From the NCBI GenBank assembly GCA_018266435.1, contig JAFEAL010000005.1:604725-668724 (forward strand): a stretch of DNA of 64,000 bases. Reading direction: 5' to 3'. The notes beneath the pieces are model-generated. The model was not told where the DNA came from. It made no database searches and worked only from the letters and a program-made list of their open reading frames with translations. Origin of the DNA: Bacteroidota bacterium (GTDB lineage Bacteria > Bacteroidota > Bacteroidia > Cytophagales > Cyclobacteriaceae). Below, in pieces: positions 16,246-25,303 of the stretch (its first letter is position 1; each line of letters opens with the position of its first letter). The position numbers were made by a program, and so were the translations under genes.

Positions 16246-19200
16246 ATGATTTCAGCAGCCCTTCGCTATCCCATTTCGATCATTGTCATCATTTTGGGGA
16301 TTGTTGTCTTTTCCACCCTGGCATTATTCAAGATACCGGTAGATATTTTTCCCAAACTGAATTTGCCGGTTATCTACATTGCTCAACCGTATGGTGGTAT
16401 GTCGCCCAACCAAATGGAGGGCTTCATTGCCACACGCTACCAAAATCAATTGCTTTATGTTACTGGGATCAAAGACATTGAAGTAAAAAACATACAAGGT
16501 CTTTGCCTGGTTAAGTGTGTATTTTATGAAGATGTGAATATGGCTCAGGTATCGGGCGAGGTAGCCAACCAGGTGAACCGGGTAATGAACTACCTGCCTC
16601 CCGGCACGGTGCCACCCACGGTGCTGCGCTTCGATGTGTCTAGTTTGCCGGTAGGCGAGTTGGTGTTCAGCAGTAAAAAGGCCAGTTTGGATGAAATGCA
16701 AGACTTAGCCTCAACCTATATCCGCCCTGTGTTTTCCACAATCCCGGGAGCAGCTTCACCTCCTCCACTGGGTGGTAACGAGCGCACAATTGTGGTGAGG
16801 GTTGATCCCGGGTTGATGGTAGAGCACGAACTTACTCCCGATGAAATTGTACAAGCCGTAGTGGAGAATAACCAGATTTCTCCGGCCGGAAACGTGCGCA
16901 TTGGTAACTACACTTTAATGACCCCGAGTAATACAGTTGAAAGCAAGCCTGAAGATTTTCTGAATATTCCGTTACTAAAAAAATCTGGCCCCACTATTTT
17001 TTTACGTGATGTAGCCACCGTAGAAGATGCTGCTGACGTAACCGTAGGGTACGCCCTGGTCAATGGAAAACGCTCGGTTTATATTCCGTTGACAAAATCT
17101 GCCGAGGCTTCTACCATGAGTGTGGTGGACGCATTGAAAAAGAAATTGCCAGAAATGCGGGCGCTGCTTCCAGATTATGTCGATTTGAAATATGAATTTG
17201 ATCAGTCGGTATATGTTATTCAATCGGTAAAAAGTTTGGCTACAGAAGGTATTCTCGGTGCCTTGCTTACAGGGCTGATGATCTTTTTGTTTTTAGGAGA
17301 TATTCGCGGCTCTGCTATTGTGGTGATCAACATACCCATTGCCATCATGACGGCTGTACTATTGCTCAACCTCACAGGGCAAACGGTCAATATCATGACC
17401 TTGAGCGGTCTGGCATTGGCTGTGGGAATTTTAGTGGATGAAGCTACCGTTTCTATTGAAATTATTCACCAGCATTTGGAACGAGGAAAAACATTGGCCC
17501 GCGCAGTGATTGACGGGTCAGAAGAGATTTCATTTGCCAAACTGCTGATCTTGGTTTGTATTCTATCTGTTTTTGCGCCTGCATTCTTGATGAATGGTGT
17601 GCCCCGTGGTATGTTTTTACCACTCTCGTTAGCCGTGGGCTTTGCCATGATTGCCTCGTTTTTACAATCGCAGACTTTTGTGCCGATCATGGCTAACTGG
17701 TGGATGAAGTACCATCATCATGGGCAAGCAGGGCATACAAGTGAACTTATGGGAGAATTGGCCAACAGTTACGAGCTACTTGAAGAAAAAGAAGCCAAAG
17801 GATTTGAAAAATTTAAGCAGCGCTACCTTGCCATACTGGATAAAATTGGTCGTAATCGAAAAAAAGCAATTGCCATATATTTAATCGGGTGTTTCGGTTT
17901 GCTGGCTGGTGGCTACGCAATGATAGGAGAAGACCTGATGCCCCGAATTGAACACGGACATCAATTTCAGATGAGGTTGATTGGCCCCGAAGGTCTGCGT
18001 ATTGAGCGAACCGAGGAAGCCGTAATTGCAGCAGTAAATATTATTCAGGAAACAGTGGGCAAAGAAAATGTAGATATTACCTCCGCATTTGTAGGACAGA
18101 CCCCCTCAAGTTACGGATCCAGTGCGTTATATGTGTTTAACAGTGGGCCGCACGAAGCAGTACTCCAGGTAAATCTGACCGAAGATTTTAAAGTGTCTTC
18201 CCTGGATGAACTTAAAGAAAAACTTCGTCAAAAAATTAAAAAAGAATTGCCCGATACTAAAATATCGTATGAGCCAATCGAACTCACCGACAAAATAATG
18301 AGCCAGGGGGCAAATACCCCCATCGAAGTGTTGGTGCAGTCTAAGAACATTTCAGAAGCAGCAGGGTTTTCTTCTAAATTAGAAGGCGAGTTGAAAAAAA
18401 TTCCGTTTTTGAGGGATATCCGGATTAACCAGCCACTTAAATACCCGACACTGTCAATTAACATTGATCGTGAAAAGGCTGCTCAGTTTGGATTGACAGC
18501 AACCGAAGTGTCCAAATCACTGGTAACGGCTACTTCATCCAGCCGATTCACGGCAAAAAACCTTTGGCTCGATACCCGCAGAGCATTTGCTTACCAGGTG
18601 CAGGTGCAAGTGCCCGAGTATGAAATGAATTCAGTGAAAGACATTGAAAACATTCCGTTGGTAAAAGGACAGTTACGTCCGGTACTTTCAGATATTGCTT
18701 CGATTACCCCGATAAAAGTACCAGGTCAGTATGATCGCATTGGTCCGCGCAGGGTTGTAACAGTTTCGGCTAACATATACAAAACAGACTTGGGCAGGGC
18801 GGCCGCAGCTGTTCGGGAAGCCATAGTAAAAACAGGTGAACAACCGCGCGGTATGCTGGTGGAAGTACGCGGTATGGTGAAATTGCTGGAAGAGACATTG
18901 AGCGGTCTGCAATCCGGGTTGCTGCTGGCTATTGTTGTTATCTTCCTGTTGCTGACAGCCAACTTTCAATCGTTTAAAGTTTCGTTCGTAGCCTTAGTCA
19001 CCGTACCGGCTGTGCTGGCGGGGTCTGTTCTGTTTTTGTTGTTGACAGGGTGTACGCTAAACTTACAATCGTATATGGGCATCATCATGTCAGTGGGTGT
19101 GTCGGTATCCAATGCAGTATTATTAGTTACCAATGCCGAGGATCTGCGGCTGGAGTTGGGCAATGCTGAAAAGGCAGCCCGCATTGCCGGCTCGCAGCGG

Positions 19201-19461
19201 TTGCGCCCTATTTTAATGACTTCAATCGCTATGGTGGCGGGCATGTTGCCGATGGCCAGCGGATTGAGCGAAAGTGGTGAGCAGGCCGCCCCCTTGGGGC
19301 GTGCGGTAATTGGCGGGCTGGTGTCTTCCACTCTTGCCGCTCTGTTAATTTTGCCGGCTGTGTTTACTGCTATCCAGTCGAAGACCACTCTCAAATCAGT
19401 TTCATTAAATCCTGATGACCCGGCCAGCCAATACTATGACAAAGAAAAAGAACTCCACTAA
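16246..19461 (+). CDS. RND family efflux transporter permease (AcrB/CzcA superfamily)
   Basis: A 1071-residue inner-membrane pump with the classical twofold layout: one transmembrane helix, a large porter domain, a block of helices, then the same again. Helix 4 carries the proton-relay region GLALAVGILVDEATVSIE, and the end of helices 10-11 has MGIIMSVGVSVSNAVLLV and RLRPILMTSIAMVAGMLPMA. In AcrB helix 4 reads VxAIGLLVDDAIV with two Asp; here the pair is Asp-Glu, nearer some HME and Bacteroidota pumps. The 'GQTPSSYGSSALYVF' region is shared with Bacteroidota members annotated simply as RND permeases. Together with the neighbours at 14787 and 19479 it forms a complete tripartite pump; the substrate is not predictable. 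Confidence 0.95.
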   Translation: MISAALRYPISIIVIILGIVVFSTLALFKIPVDIFPKLNLPVIYIAQPYGGMSPNQMEGFIATRYQNQLLYVTGIKDIEVKNIQGLCLVKCVFYEDVNMAQVSGEVANQVNRVMNYLPPGTVPPTVLRFDVSSLPVGELVFSSKKASLDEMQDLASTYIRPVFSTIPGAASPPPLGGNERTIVVRVDPGLMVEHELTPDEIVQAVVENNQISPAGNVRIGNYTLMTPSNTVESKPEDFLNIPLLKKSGPTIFLRDVATVEDAADVTVGYALVNGKRSVYIPLTKSAEASTMSVVDALKKKLPEMRALLPDYVDLKYEFDQSVYVIQSVKSLATEGILGALLTGLMIFLFLGDIRGSAIVVINIPIAIMTAVLLLNLTGQTVNIMTLSGLALAVGILVDEATVSIEIIHQHLERGKTLARAVIDGSEEISFAKLLILVCILSVFAPAFLMNGVPRGMFLPLSLAVGFAMIASFLQSQTFVPIMANWWMKYHHHGQAGHTSELMGELANSYELLEEKEAKGFEKFKQRYLAILDKIGRNRKKAIAIYLIGCFGLLAGGYAMIGEDLMPRIEHGHQFQMRLIGPEGLRIERTEEAVIAAVNIIQETVGKENVDITSAFVGQTPSSYGSSALYVFNSGPHEAVLQVNLTEDFKVSSLDELKEKLRQKIKKELPDTKISYEPIELTDKIMSQGANTPIEVLVQSKNISEAAGFSSKLEGELKKIPFLRDIRINQPLKYPTLSINIDREKAAQFGLTATEVSKSLVTATSSSRFTAKNLWLDTRRAFAYQVQVQVPEYEMNSVKDIENIPLVKGQLRPVLSDIASITPIKVPGQYDRIGPRRVVTVSANIYKTDLGRAAAAVREAIVKTGEQPRGMLVEVRGMVKLLEETLSGLQSGLLLAIVVIFLLLTANFQSFKVSFVALVTVPAVLAGSVLFLLLTGCTLNLQSYMGIIMSVGVSVSNAVLLVTNAEDLRLELGNAEKAARIAGSQRLRPILMTSIAMVAGMLPMASGLSESGEQAAPLGRAVIGGLVSSTLAALLILPAVFTAIQSKTTLKSVSLNPDDPASQYYDKEKELH

Positions 19462-19478
19462 CTCCAGTGACTACAAGT

Positions 19479-20612
19479 ATGAAAAACAAAAAATATATGA
19501 AACACAAACTGATGATAACAGCAATGCTGGCTATGACCGGTATGCTCAACTTTTCTTGCAATAAATCGAAAGATATTGAAGGGAAAGGAAATGACGTGAC
19601 TTATCAAGCTTCGCTGGTTAAAAGAGCAGACGTAGAGTCGCAGCTTGTTTTGCCGGGCGAACTCGAAGGTTACTTTGAAACAGGCGTAATGGCTAAAGTA
19701 AACGGGTACATCAAAACCATGTATGTCGACATTGGCGACCGCGTGCATGAAGGGCAACTGCTCGCTGAGTTGGAAGCCCCTGAGTTGGTTAGCCAATTGG
19801 TTAATGCATATTCTGAGGCTCAGGCAAAAGAAGCTATTTTCTTGAATAGTAAAGGTAAATATGTGCGGCTGGTTCAAACCAATAAAACACCGGGCGCAGT
19901 ATCACCTTATGATATGGATTTGGCGAAAACAACCGTAATATCTGACAGTCTGGCCCATCGCGCCTCATTGGCAAAATACGGATCGGTAAAAGAATTAGTT
20001 AATTACCTGAAGATCACGGCACCTTTCGATGGGATCATCACCGAGCGGGCACTCGCTCCGGGTGCATTTGTTGGTCCTAACGAGCGGCTGGTGATGCCTA
20101 TTGTTAAATTAAAAAAAGAATCAATCTTGCGGTTGCACATACCAGTACCCGAAAAACAACTGGCTGAAATAAGTGTTGGCAAATCTGTGAAGTTCACTGT
20201 AAAAAGTTTTCCTGATGAAATATTTGAAGGGAAAGTTACCCGGCTAGCCAAGAACCTAAACATTGAAACCCGTGCCGAAATTGTGGAAATAGAAATTGAT
20301 AACCACGAGGGCAAGTTGTTTCCGGGTATGTATGCCACGGCAACTATTCCAATTAGCCGTAAAAATTCAATTATAGTACCCAGCACAGCCTTGGTTACTA
20401 ACATGGAAAGACGCTTTGTTATTAAAGTGGTAAACGGTAAGGTTACGTATGTAGATGTAGAAAAGGGCGAAGACTTGGGCGATAAAATTGAAATCTTCGG
20501 ACATTTGAATGAGGCTGATACTTTACTTAACGCAGCCACCGATGAAATCAGGAATAACTCACAGATTAAGGTCATTGTTGTGAACGATAATTTAGCTGAG
20601 AATAAAAAGTAG
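19479..20612 (+). CDS. RND efflux periplasmic adaptor lipoprotein
   Basis: A 377-residue adaptor. The signal peptide ends in a lipobox LNFSC with the lipidated Cys at 27. The lipoyl half-motifs (ETGVMAKVNGYIKTMYVDIG and ITAPFDGIITERAL), a short helical hairpin between them, a beta-barrel and a membrane-proximal domain follow in RND-adaptor order. The gene lies 17 bases after the pump's stop and is translated from the ATG at 19479; the GTG twelve bases earlier is less likely because it would lengthen the signal peptide's charged region. The downstream barrel gene follows within 35 bases. It bridges the pump at 16246 and the TolC-type duct at 14787. Confidence 0.93.
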   Translation: MKNKKYMKHKLMITAMLAMTGMLNFSCNKSKDIEGKGNDVTYQASLVKRADVESQLVLPGELEGYFETGVMAKVNGYIKTMYVDIGDRVHEGQLLAELEAPELVSQLVNAYSEAQAKEAIFLNSKGKYVRLVQTNKTPGAVSPYDMDLAKTTVISDSLAHRASLAKYGSVKELVNYLKITAPFDGIITERALAPGAFVGPNERLVMPIVKLKKESILRLHIPVPEKQLAEISVGKSVKFTVKSFPDEIFEGKVTRLAKNLNIETRAEIVEIEIDNHEGKLFPGMYATATIPISRKNSIIVPSTALVTNMERRFVIKVVNGKVTYVDVEKGEDLGDKIEIFGHLNEADTLLNAATDEIRNNSQIKVIVVNDNLAENKK

Positions 20613-20647
20613 CCAACTCTTTTGTTCATTTTTTTTTTAAAACCCTT

Positions 20648-21412
20648 ATGTTGAAAAGATTATTTTTTTTAGTAGCTATAGTTATACCCGCACTGAACCT
20701 TTACGCTCAAAAAATAGATTCAGTGCGTAAACAGGAGGCACCTAAAGAAGTAAAGAAAGATCGGTTTACGTTGCTCGTTTACACGCGTACTATCTCTGAT
20801 GCTCATAGTAAATTCCGTTTTGACCAGAACATTGTTCCTAACTTCAGGGTAACGCCCTGGTTGCGCATGGAGCTGGGTATCCGGCAAGGCGAGCAGACAA
20901 ATAATGGTGCTGCGTACAATCACTACAAGGTAGAACTGCAAAGCAAAACACTCTTTCAGCGACTGCGCTTAGTAACCCGGATGTCGCAAGATATTGTGAG
21001 GTATGGGTCGCCCACGTATACACGAACTAATTTTTTATTTATTGCTGAAACAAAGCACCCGATTTCAAGAAAATTTGATGCCGTGCTGAATATTGGGTAT
21101 ATGTTCTCGTATCAAAAAAATAATACACTACAAGCCGAACCGATTGCCGGGGGCTCAAACAACAACCACGGAATTTATAAGGTAGGCATCCGTTACAAGC
21201 TAAGGAAAGGATATTTGGAAGGAGTGTTGGGTACCTACGATGTATTTAATCCGTATGCGCTTCAACAACCCTTTGCACAAGTCTCCTGCGATTATGAATT
21301 GTTTAACGGAGGCACACTCTATTCCTATTTCCGGTATCAATACGATAAATCTATAGGAACTCCATTCAACGACTTTTTAGGTCTTGGTGTGAAATTCAGA
21401 ATACTGAAATGA
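20648..21412 (+). CDS. Putative outer-membrane beta-barrel protein in the RND operon
   Basis: A 254-residue protein with a signal peptide (LKRLFFLVAIVIPALNLYAQ), a short charged linker (residues 22-38) and then alternating amphipathic strands with aromatic ends, such as KFDAVLNIGYMFSYQ and LYSYFRYQYDKSIGTP, finishing in FLGLGVKFRILK. I do not recognise a named family; the size and strand pattern suggest a 10-12-strand barrel. It sits 35 bases after the adaptor gene and before the terminator, so it belongs to the efflux operon, but whether it takes part in efflux is unknown. Confidence 0.7.
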   Translation: MLKRLFFLVAIVIPALNLYAQKIDSVRKQEAPKEVKKDRFTLLVYTRTISDAHSKFRFDQNIVPNFRVTPWLRMELGIRQGEQTNNGAAYNHYKVELQSKTLFQRLRLVTRMSQDIVRYGSPTYTRTNFLFIAETKHPISRKFDAVLNIGYMFSYQKNNTLQAEPIAGGSNNNHGIYKVGIRYKLRKGYLEGVLGTYDVFNPYALQQPFAQVSCDYELFNGGTLYSYFRYQYDKSIGTPFNDFLGLGVKFRILK

Positions 21413-21430
21413 TGATTTTTGGGTAAACAC

Positions 21431-21472
21431 AGCCGGCTTTTTTGGCGCCAGTTGCCAGCCGGCTTGTTTTTG
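21431..21472 (+). terminator. Terminator of the RND efflux operon
   Basis: AGCCGGC and GCCGGCT form a seven-pair GC-rich stem, the loop holds a small GGCGCC palindrome, and TTGTTTTTG follows. It lies 19 bases after the barrel gene's stop. Between here and 21761 I see no gene. Confidence 0.8.
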
Positions 21473-21761
21473 TTTCCGAAATCAAGTGAGGGTTAATCAT
21501 AAGCGTCATAAGAAAATAGTATTTATTTGTCGGGCGTAATCAGAGCCGAATCAAGCCAGCCGGTTTAGGCTGAGGCGCACAGCGCCCGGGTGCAACAGCA
21601 ATAATGAAATTGTTTTTTGGTTGATATATTTTCAGTATTAACCCACCATTCCTTCTGCCGGAAACTGCAATGTAAGCATCTTATGTTCACCAAGTTTTTG
21701 TAATTTTAATACAATTTTAATCCGATAAAATAGAATTGATTTTAGGATAACACGGTCAGAA

Positions 21762-21769
21762 TAAGTTTG
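21762..21769 (+). promoter_or_regulatory. -7 box of the first porin gene
   Basis: TAAGTTTG matches the Bacteroidota -7 consensus TAnnTTTG and lies 17 bases before the ATG at 21787. The flanks (CAGAATAAGTTTGC) resemble those at the second porin (CAGAGTAGGTTTGC), as expected for a duplicated promoter. Confidence 0.55.
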
Positions 21770-21786
21770 CTGAAACAAATTGCTGG

Positions 21787-23166
21787 ATGCAAAAAAATTG
21801 GAATTTACCCAAGCAAGTATGGTTGATCTTTGTTGCTTTGACAGATTTCAGTTATTGTTTTGGGCAATTTCCTGAAAAACTAAAAAACGGGCTGCGTTAT
21901 GAGCTGGACAGCACCGGAAGGCACAGCATTACACTTAACATGACTGCACAGCTCTGGACACGCTACACCGAACATAATCCCGGCACGGTAGTGATGACTC
22001 AACCACAAAATAGCACCACCGATATAAGCATCAGGCGTATGCGTTTTATTTTAAGTGGCGCATTGACTGATCGCATAAATTTTTTTGTACAGTTTGGGCA
22101 AAACAACCTAAACTACCTCTCCGCACGAAAAGCCGGCAGTTTTTTTCACGATATAACAGCCGATTATGCAGTGATTAAAAAAAAATTATCGATTGGTGCA
22201 GGGCTGAACGGGTGGAATGGCCCTTCGCGCTTTTCAAATATGTCGGTTTCATCTACAGTTGCCCTAGACCCGCCCATCTTTCAGGAAGTAACTAACGACA
22301 CGTATGATCAGTTTGTACGAAAGTTGGGTGTATATGCCAAAGGAAAATTAGAAAAACTGGATTACCGGATTTCGGTAAGCAAGCCCTTTATTATCCAAAC
22401 CGCAGGCAATGCATCAGGCACAGAGCCGATAAATGGCTACTCATCGTTTTCCACATTGCCACCTCACTTAACTTACCAAGGATATCTTTCGTATCAATTT
22501 TTTGATCAGGAATCAAACTTTAGCCCGGCCATTGTGGGCTCATACCTTGGCAGCAAAAAGGTGTTTAATATTGGCGGTGGATTTTATTACCAGAAAAATG
22601 GCGTGTTTCATTATTCCAATGTAGTGGCAAGAGATACTGTAAAACAAAATATTGTCTTGCTTTCGCTGGATGCGTTTTACGATGCACCCTTGAACAGGCG
22701 AAAGGGAACGGCTATTAAAATTTACGGCTCGTTTTCACGGTATGATTACGGTTATAATTTTATCCGTGTGGCGGGTGCCAATAATCCGGCAACCGCCTCA
22801 GCCCACACATCAGCAAACTCAGACCCCAACCGTTATTTTACGCAATTCAATTATGGCAATGCTTACCCTTTTTTGGGTACAGGAAATATTGTCTACTGGC
22901 AAGTAGGGTATAAATTGAAAAATAAACTCTTGGGTGATCAGGGTACCTTACAGCCTTATGCCGATTTTCAATACGCCAACTATGACCGCCTGTCTAACCC
23001 CATGTTTGTTTATAATATTGGGATAAACTGGCTGATCCATGGGATTCAATCAAAGATTACCTTTAACTATAAAAACCGTCCCTACTTTATAGCCAACCCC
23101 AGTGGCACGATTACAGAAGACAGACGCCTTGGCGAGTGCGTACTTCAATACCAGGTGGCATTTTAG
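21787..23166 (+). CDS. Outer-membrane porin, tandem copy 1
   Basis: A 459-residue protein with an N-terminal signal segment ending near SYCFGQ and a barrel that resembles phosphate-selective porins (OprO/OprP-like). Landmarks are TDISIRRMRFILSGALTDR, NFFVQFGQNNLNYL and the end NRPYFIANPSG..., with the final aromatic residue Phe typical of outer-membrane insertion. Its neighbour at 23324 is a clear paralogue, alike along the whole length. The substrate is unknown; the phosphate label is by family only. The signal region is longer than in copy 2. A barrel of about 16-18 strands is likely. Confidence 0.85.
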   Translation: MQKNWNLPKQVWLIFVALTDFSYCFGQFPEKLKNGLRYELDSTGRHSITLNMTAQLWTRYTEHNPGTVVMTQPQNSTTDISIRRMRFILSGALTDRINFFVQFGQNNLNYLSARKAGSFFHDITADYAVIKKKLSIGAGLNGWNGPSRFSNMSVSSTVALDPPIFQEVTNDTYDQFVRKLGVYAKGKLEKLDYRISVSKPFIIQTAGNASGTEPINGYSSFSTLPPHLTYQGYLSYQFFDQESNFSPAIVGSYLGSKKVFNIGGGFYYQKNGVFHYSNVVARDTVKQNIVLLSLDAFYDAPLNRRKGTAIKIYGSFSRYDYGYNFIRVAGANNPATASAHTSANSDPNRYFTQFNYGNAYPFLGTGNIVYWQVGYKLKNKLLGDQGTLQPYADFQYANYDRLSNPMFVYNIGINWLIHGIQSKITFNYKNRPYFIANPSGTITEDRRLGECVLQYQVAF

Positions 23167-23299
23167 TTACAGACCACTCTCACTCCGGTAATACATCCGG
23201 CTATTTCTTTAGTAGCGCATCAAATTTTTAAGTTTTTTAAACTTTAATAAAATGTTAATCAGGTAATATTGACTTAACATTCGGGTAATAAGGCCAGAG

Positions 23300-23307
23300 T
23301 AGGTTTG
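23300..23307 (+). promoter_or_regulatory. -7 box of the second porin gene
   Basis: TAGGTTTG matches TAnnTTTG and lies 16 bases before the ATG at 23324, in flanks similar to those of the first porin. It implies that copy 2 has its own promoter and is not only read through from copy 1. Confidence 0.5.
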
Positions 23308-23323
23308 CAAGAAATTAAAGTCC

Positions 23324-24685
23324 ATGCAATTCTTGCCAATAAAAAAAGGTGCTTGGTTAGCCTTTATATCCATGGCAGGCTTTAGTTACTGTTTCGGTCA
23401 ATTTCCTGAAAAACTAAAAAACGGTTTGCGTTTTGATTTAGACTCTACCAAGAGGCATCATATTACCCTTAATATGACTGCACAACTCTGGATGAGAAAC
23501 ACCGATCAAAATCCGGGCACTACCGTAGAAGCACAAACCCAAGCTAACACCACTGACATAAGTATTAGGCGCATCCGGTTTGTATTAAGCGGTGCACTTA
23601 CCGATCGGGTGAATTTTTATGTTCAGTTCGGACAAAACAACCTGAACTACTTGTCGGCACGTAAGTCAGGATTTTTTTTCCATGACATTACTGTGGATTA
23701 TGCTGTTGCGAAAAAATACCTTTCGATAGGCGGGGGACTGAATGGATGGAATGGGCCCTCACGTTTTTCTAATGCGGCCGTTTCCAGCATCCTTGTGTTA
23801 GACCCGCCCGGCTTTCAGGAAGTGACCAACGATACCTACGATCAGTTTGTGCGCAGGCTGGGTGTGTATGCCAAAGGAAAAATAGGCAAGCTGGATTATC
23901 GTCTGTCGGTGGCCAAGCCGTTTGTCATTCAAACTACCTCCGGTTCGGGTGTTGAGCCAATCAGTACGAATGCATCATTTTCCACACTGCCCCCTAGTTT
24001 TGTTCATCAAGGGTATTTTTCATACCAATTTTTTGATCAGGAAAACAATGCCGGGCCCGCCATGACCGGATCTTATTTGGGCAAGAAAAAAATCTTTAAC
24101 ATAGGCGGAGGATTTTACTACCAACGGAATGCGATGTACCGTTTGGCAAACCACGATGTGGCCACTCAAGATACCGTAAAACAAGATATGAGATTGTTTG
24201 CCGTTGATATTTTTTATGAAGCACCCGTCAACGAAAAAAAAGGAACGGCTATTTCTTGGTATGCCAGTTTTTCCAACTACAATTATGGAAATAATTTTAT
24301 TCGGGTAGGAGGCCCAAACAATCCGGCCACAGGAACGAAATACACCTCTTCGTCATTTACAAGTGCCAACTATGGCAATGCGTTTCCCTACCTCGGCACA
24401 GGCACTGTAGGCTACATTCAGTCAGCTTATAAATTTAGAGATGGGTTGTTGGGCGACCAAGGCACCCTGCAGCCATACCTTGATTGCCAGTATGCACAGT
24501 ATGACAGGCTGAGTAACCCAATGTGCGTTTTTGATGTTGGTATCAACTGGCTGATGAATGGAAATAATTCTAAAATCACTTTGAACTATCAAAACCGTCC
24601 ATTCTTTGCGCCCACTACTACCGGAGACCTGGTGCAACAAGCAAGGTTGGCCGAGTGGGTGCTTCAATACCAGGTGGCGTTTTAG
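23324..24685 (+). CDS. Outer-membrane porin, tandem copy 2
   Basis: A 453-residue paralogue of the gene at 21787. Shared blocks include FPEKLKNGLR, ITLNMTAQLW, FGQNNLNYLSARK, NDTYDQFVR and the closing VLQYQVAF. Differences cluster in stretches that look like extracellular loops, for example residues 205-220 and around 330-345, where copy 1 has a longer HTSANSDPNRYF loop. This is what one expects if the pore is kept and surface loops diverge for selectivity or phage escape. Its stop codon abuts the stop of the convergent idi gene with no base between, so no terminator separates them. Confidence 0.85.
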   Translation: MQFLPIKKGAWLAFISMAGFSYCFGQFPEKLKNGLRFDLDSTKRHHITLNMTAQLWMRNTDQNPGTTVEAQTQANTTDISIRRIRFVLSGALTDRVNFYVQFGQNNLNYLSARKSGFFFHDITVDYAVAKKYLSIGGGLNGWNGPSRFSNAAVSSILVLDPPGFQEVTNDTYDQFVRRLGVYAKGKIGKLDYRLSVAKPFVIQTTSGSGVEPISTNASFSTLPPSFVHQGYFSYQFFDQENNAGPAMTGSYLGKKKIFNIGGGFYYQRNAMYRLANHDVATQDTVKQDMRLFAVDIFYEAPVNEKKGTAISWYASFSNYNYGNNFIRVGGPNNPATGTKYTSSSFTSANYGNAFPYLGTGTVGYIQSAYKFRDGLLGDQGTLQPYLDCQYAQYDRLSNPMCVFDVGINWLMNGNNSKITLNYQNRPFFAPTTTGDLVQQARLAEWVLQYQVAF

Positions 24686-25192
24686 TTACAGGTAGTCCTG
24701 CAAACGCTGCTCCATCATTTTTTTAAACCAAAAAGTAAATTCGTTAGGTTTTGTTTTGACCTGGTTTTTCAGCTCTTCCCAGTGCACCCACTTCCAGCCG
24801 GCTACCTCGTCAGAATTTATATTCGGTGTGCCTTCAAATTTTCCTACAAAAACATGGTCGAGTTCATGCTCGATTAAATTGTTCAGTTCCGCGCGGTAGA
24901 TGAACTTGTAGGCAAAATCAGTTTTCAGGTCAATGCCCATTTCCTGTTTCAGTTTTCGCTGGGTGGCTGTCTCCATCGTTTCGTGTGGCAACGGGTGGCT
25001 GCAGCAGGTATTGCTCCACAGCCCGGCACTGTGGTATTTTTCCAGCGACCGTTTTTGAATCAATACTTCGCCTTTTGAATTGAAAAGCAAAATTGAAAAT
25101 GCGCGGTGGAGCACTCCCTTCCGGTGAGCTTCTATTTTTTCCATCACGCCAATTTCGTTATCGGCTTCATCTACTAAAACTACCTGTTCCAT
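24686..25192 (-). CDS. idi: Isopentenyl-diphosphate delta-isomerase, type I
   Basis: A 168-residue cytosolic Nudix-fold enzyme that interconverts isopentenyl and dimethylallyl diphosphate, feeding quinone, carotenoid and undecaprenol synthesis. The catalytic Cys sits in WSNTCCSHP (residues 59-67), the Nudix-like helix in ETATQRKLKQEMGI, and the second metal/catalytic site in EHELDHVF. Length and motif order are those of bacterial type I enzymes. It is convergent with the porin, sharing a stop-to-stop boundary at 24685/24686, and divergent from the helicase at 25304 with a 111-base gap. Confidence 0.96.
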   Translation of the reverse strand: MEQVVLVDEADNEIGVMEKIEAHRKGVLHRAFSILLFNSKGEVLIQKRSLEKYHSAGLWSNTCCSHPLPHETMETATQRKLKQEMGIDLKTDFAYKFIYRAELNNLIEHELDHVFVGKFEGTPNINSDEVAGWKWVHWEELKNQVKTKPNEFTFWFKKMMEQRLQDYL

Positions 25193-25303
25193 CCACTAAG
25201 GGTAATGCTGTTGAGCAATTTAAAAGCCAAGATGGAATTTTTTTTCGGTAACTTGAAAGTGTACCGTTAAGTTTAAAACCATTTTTCTTTTTTCTTTGCA
25301 GCG

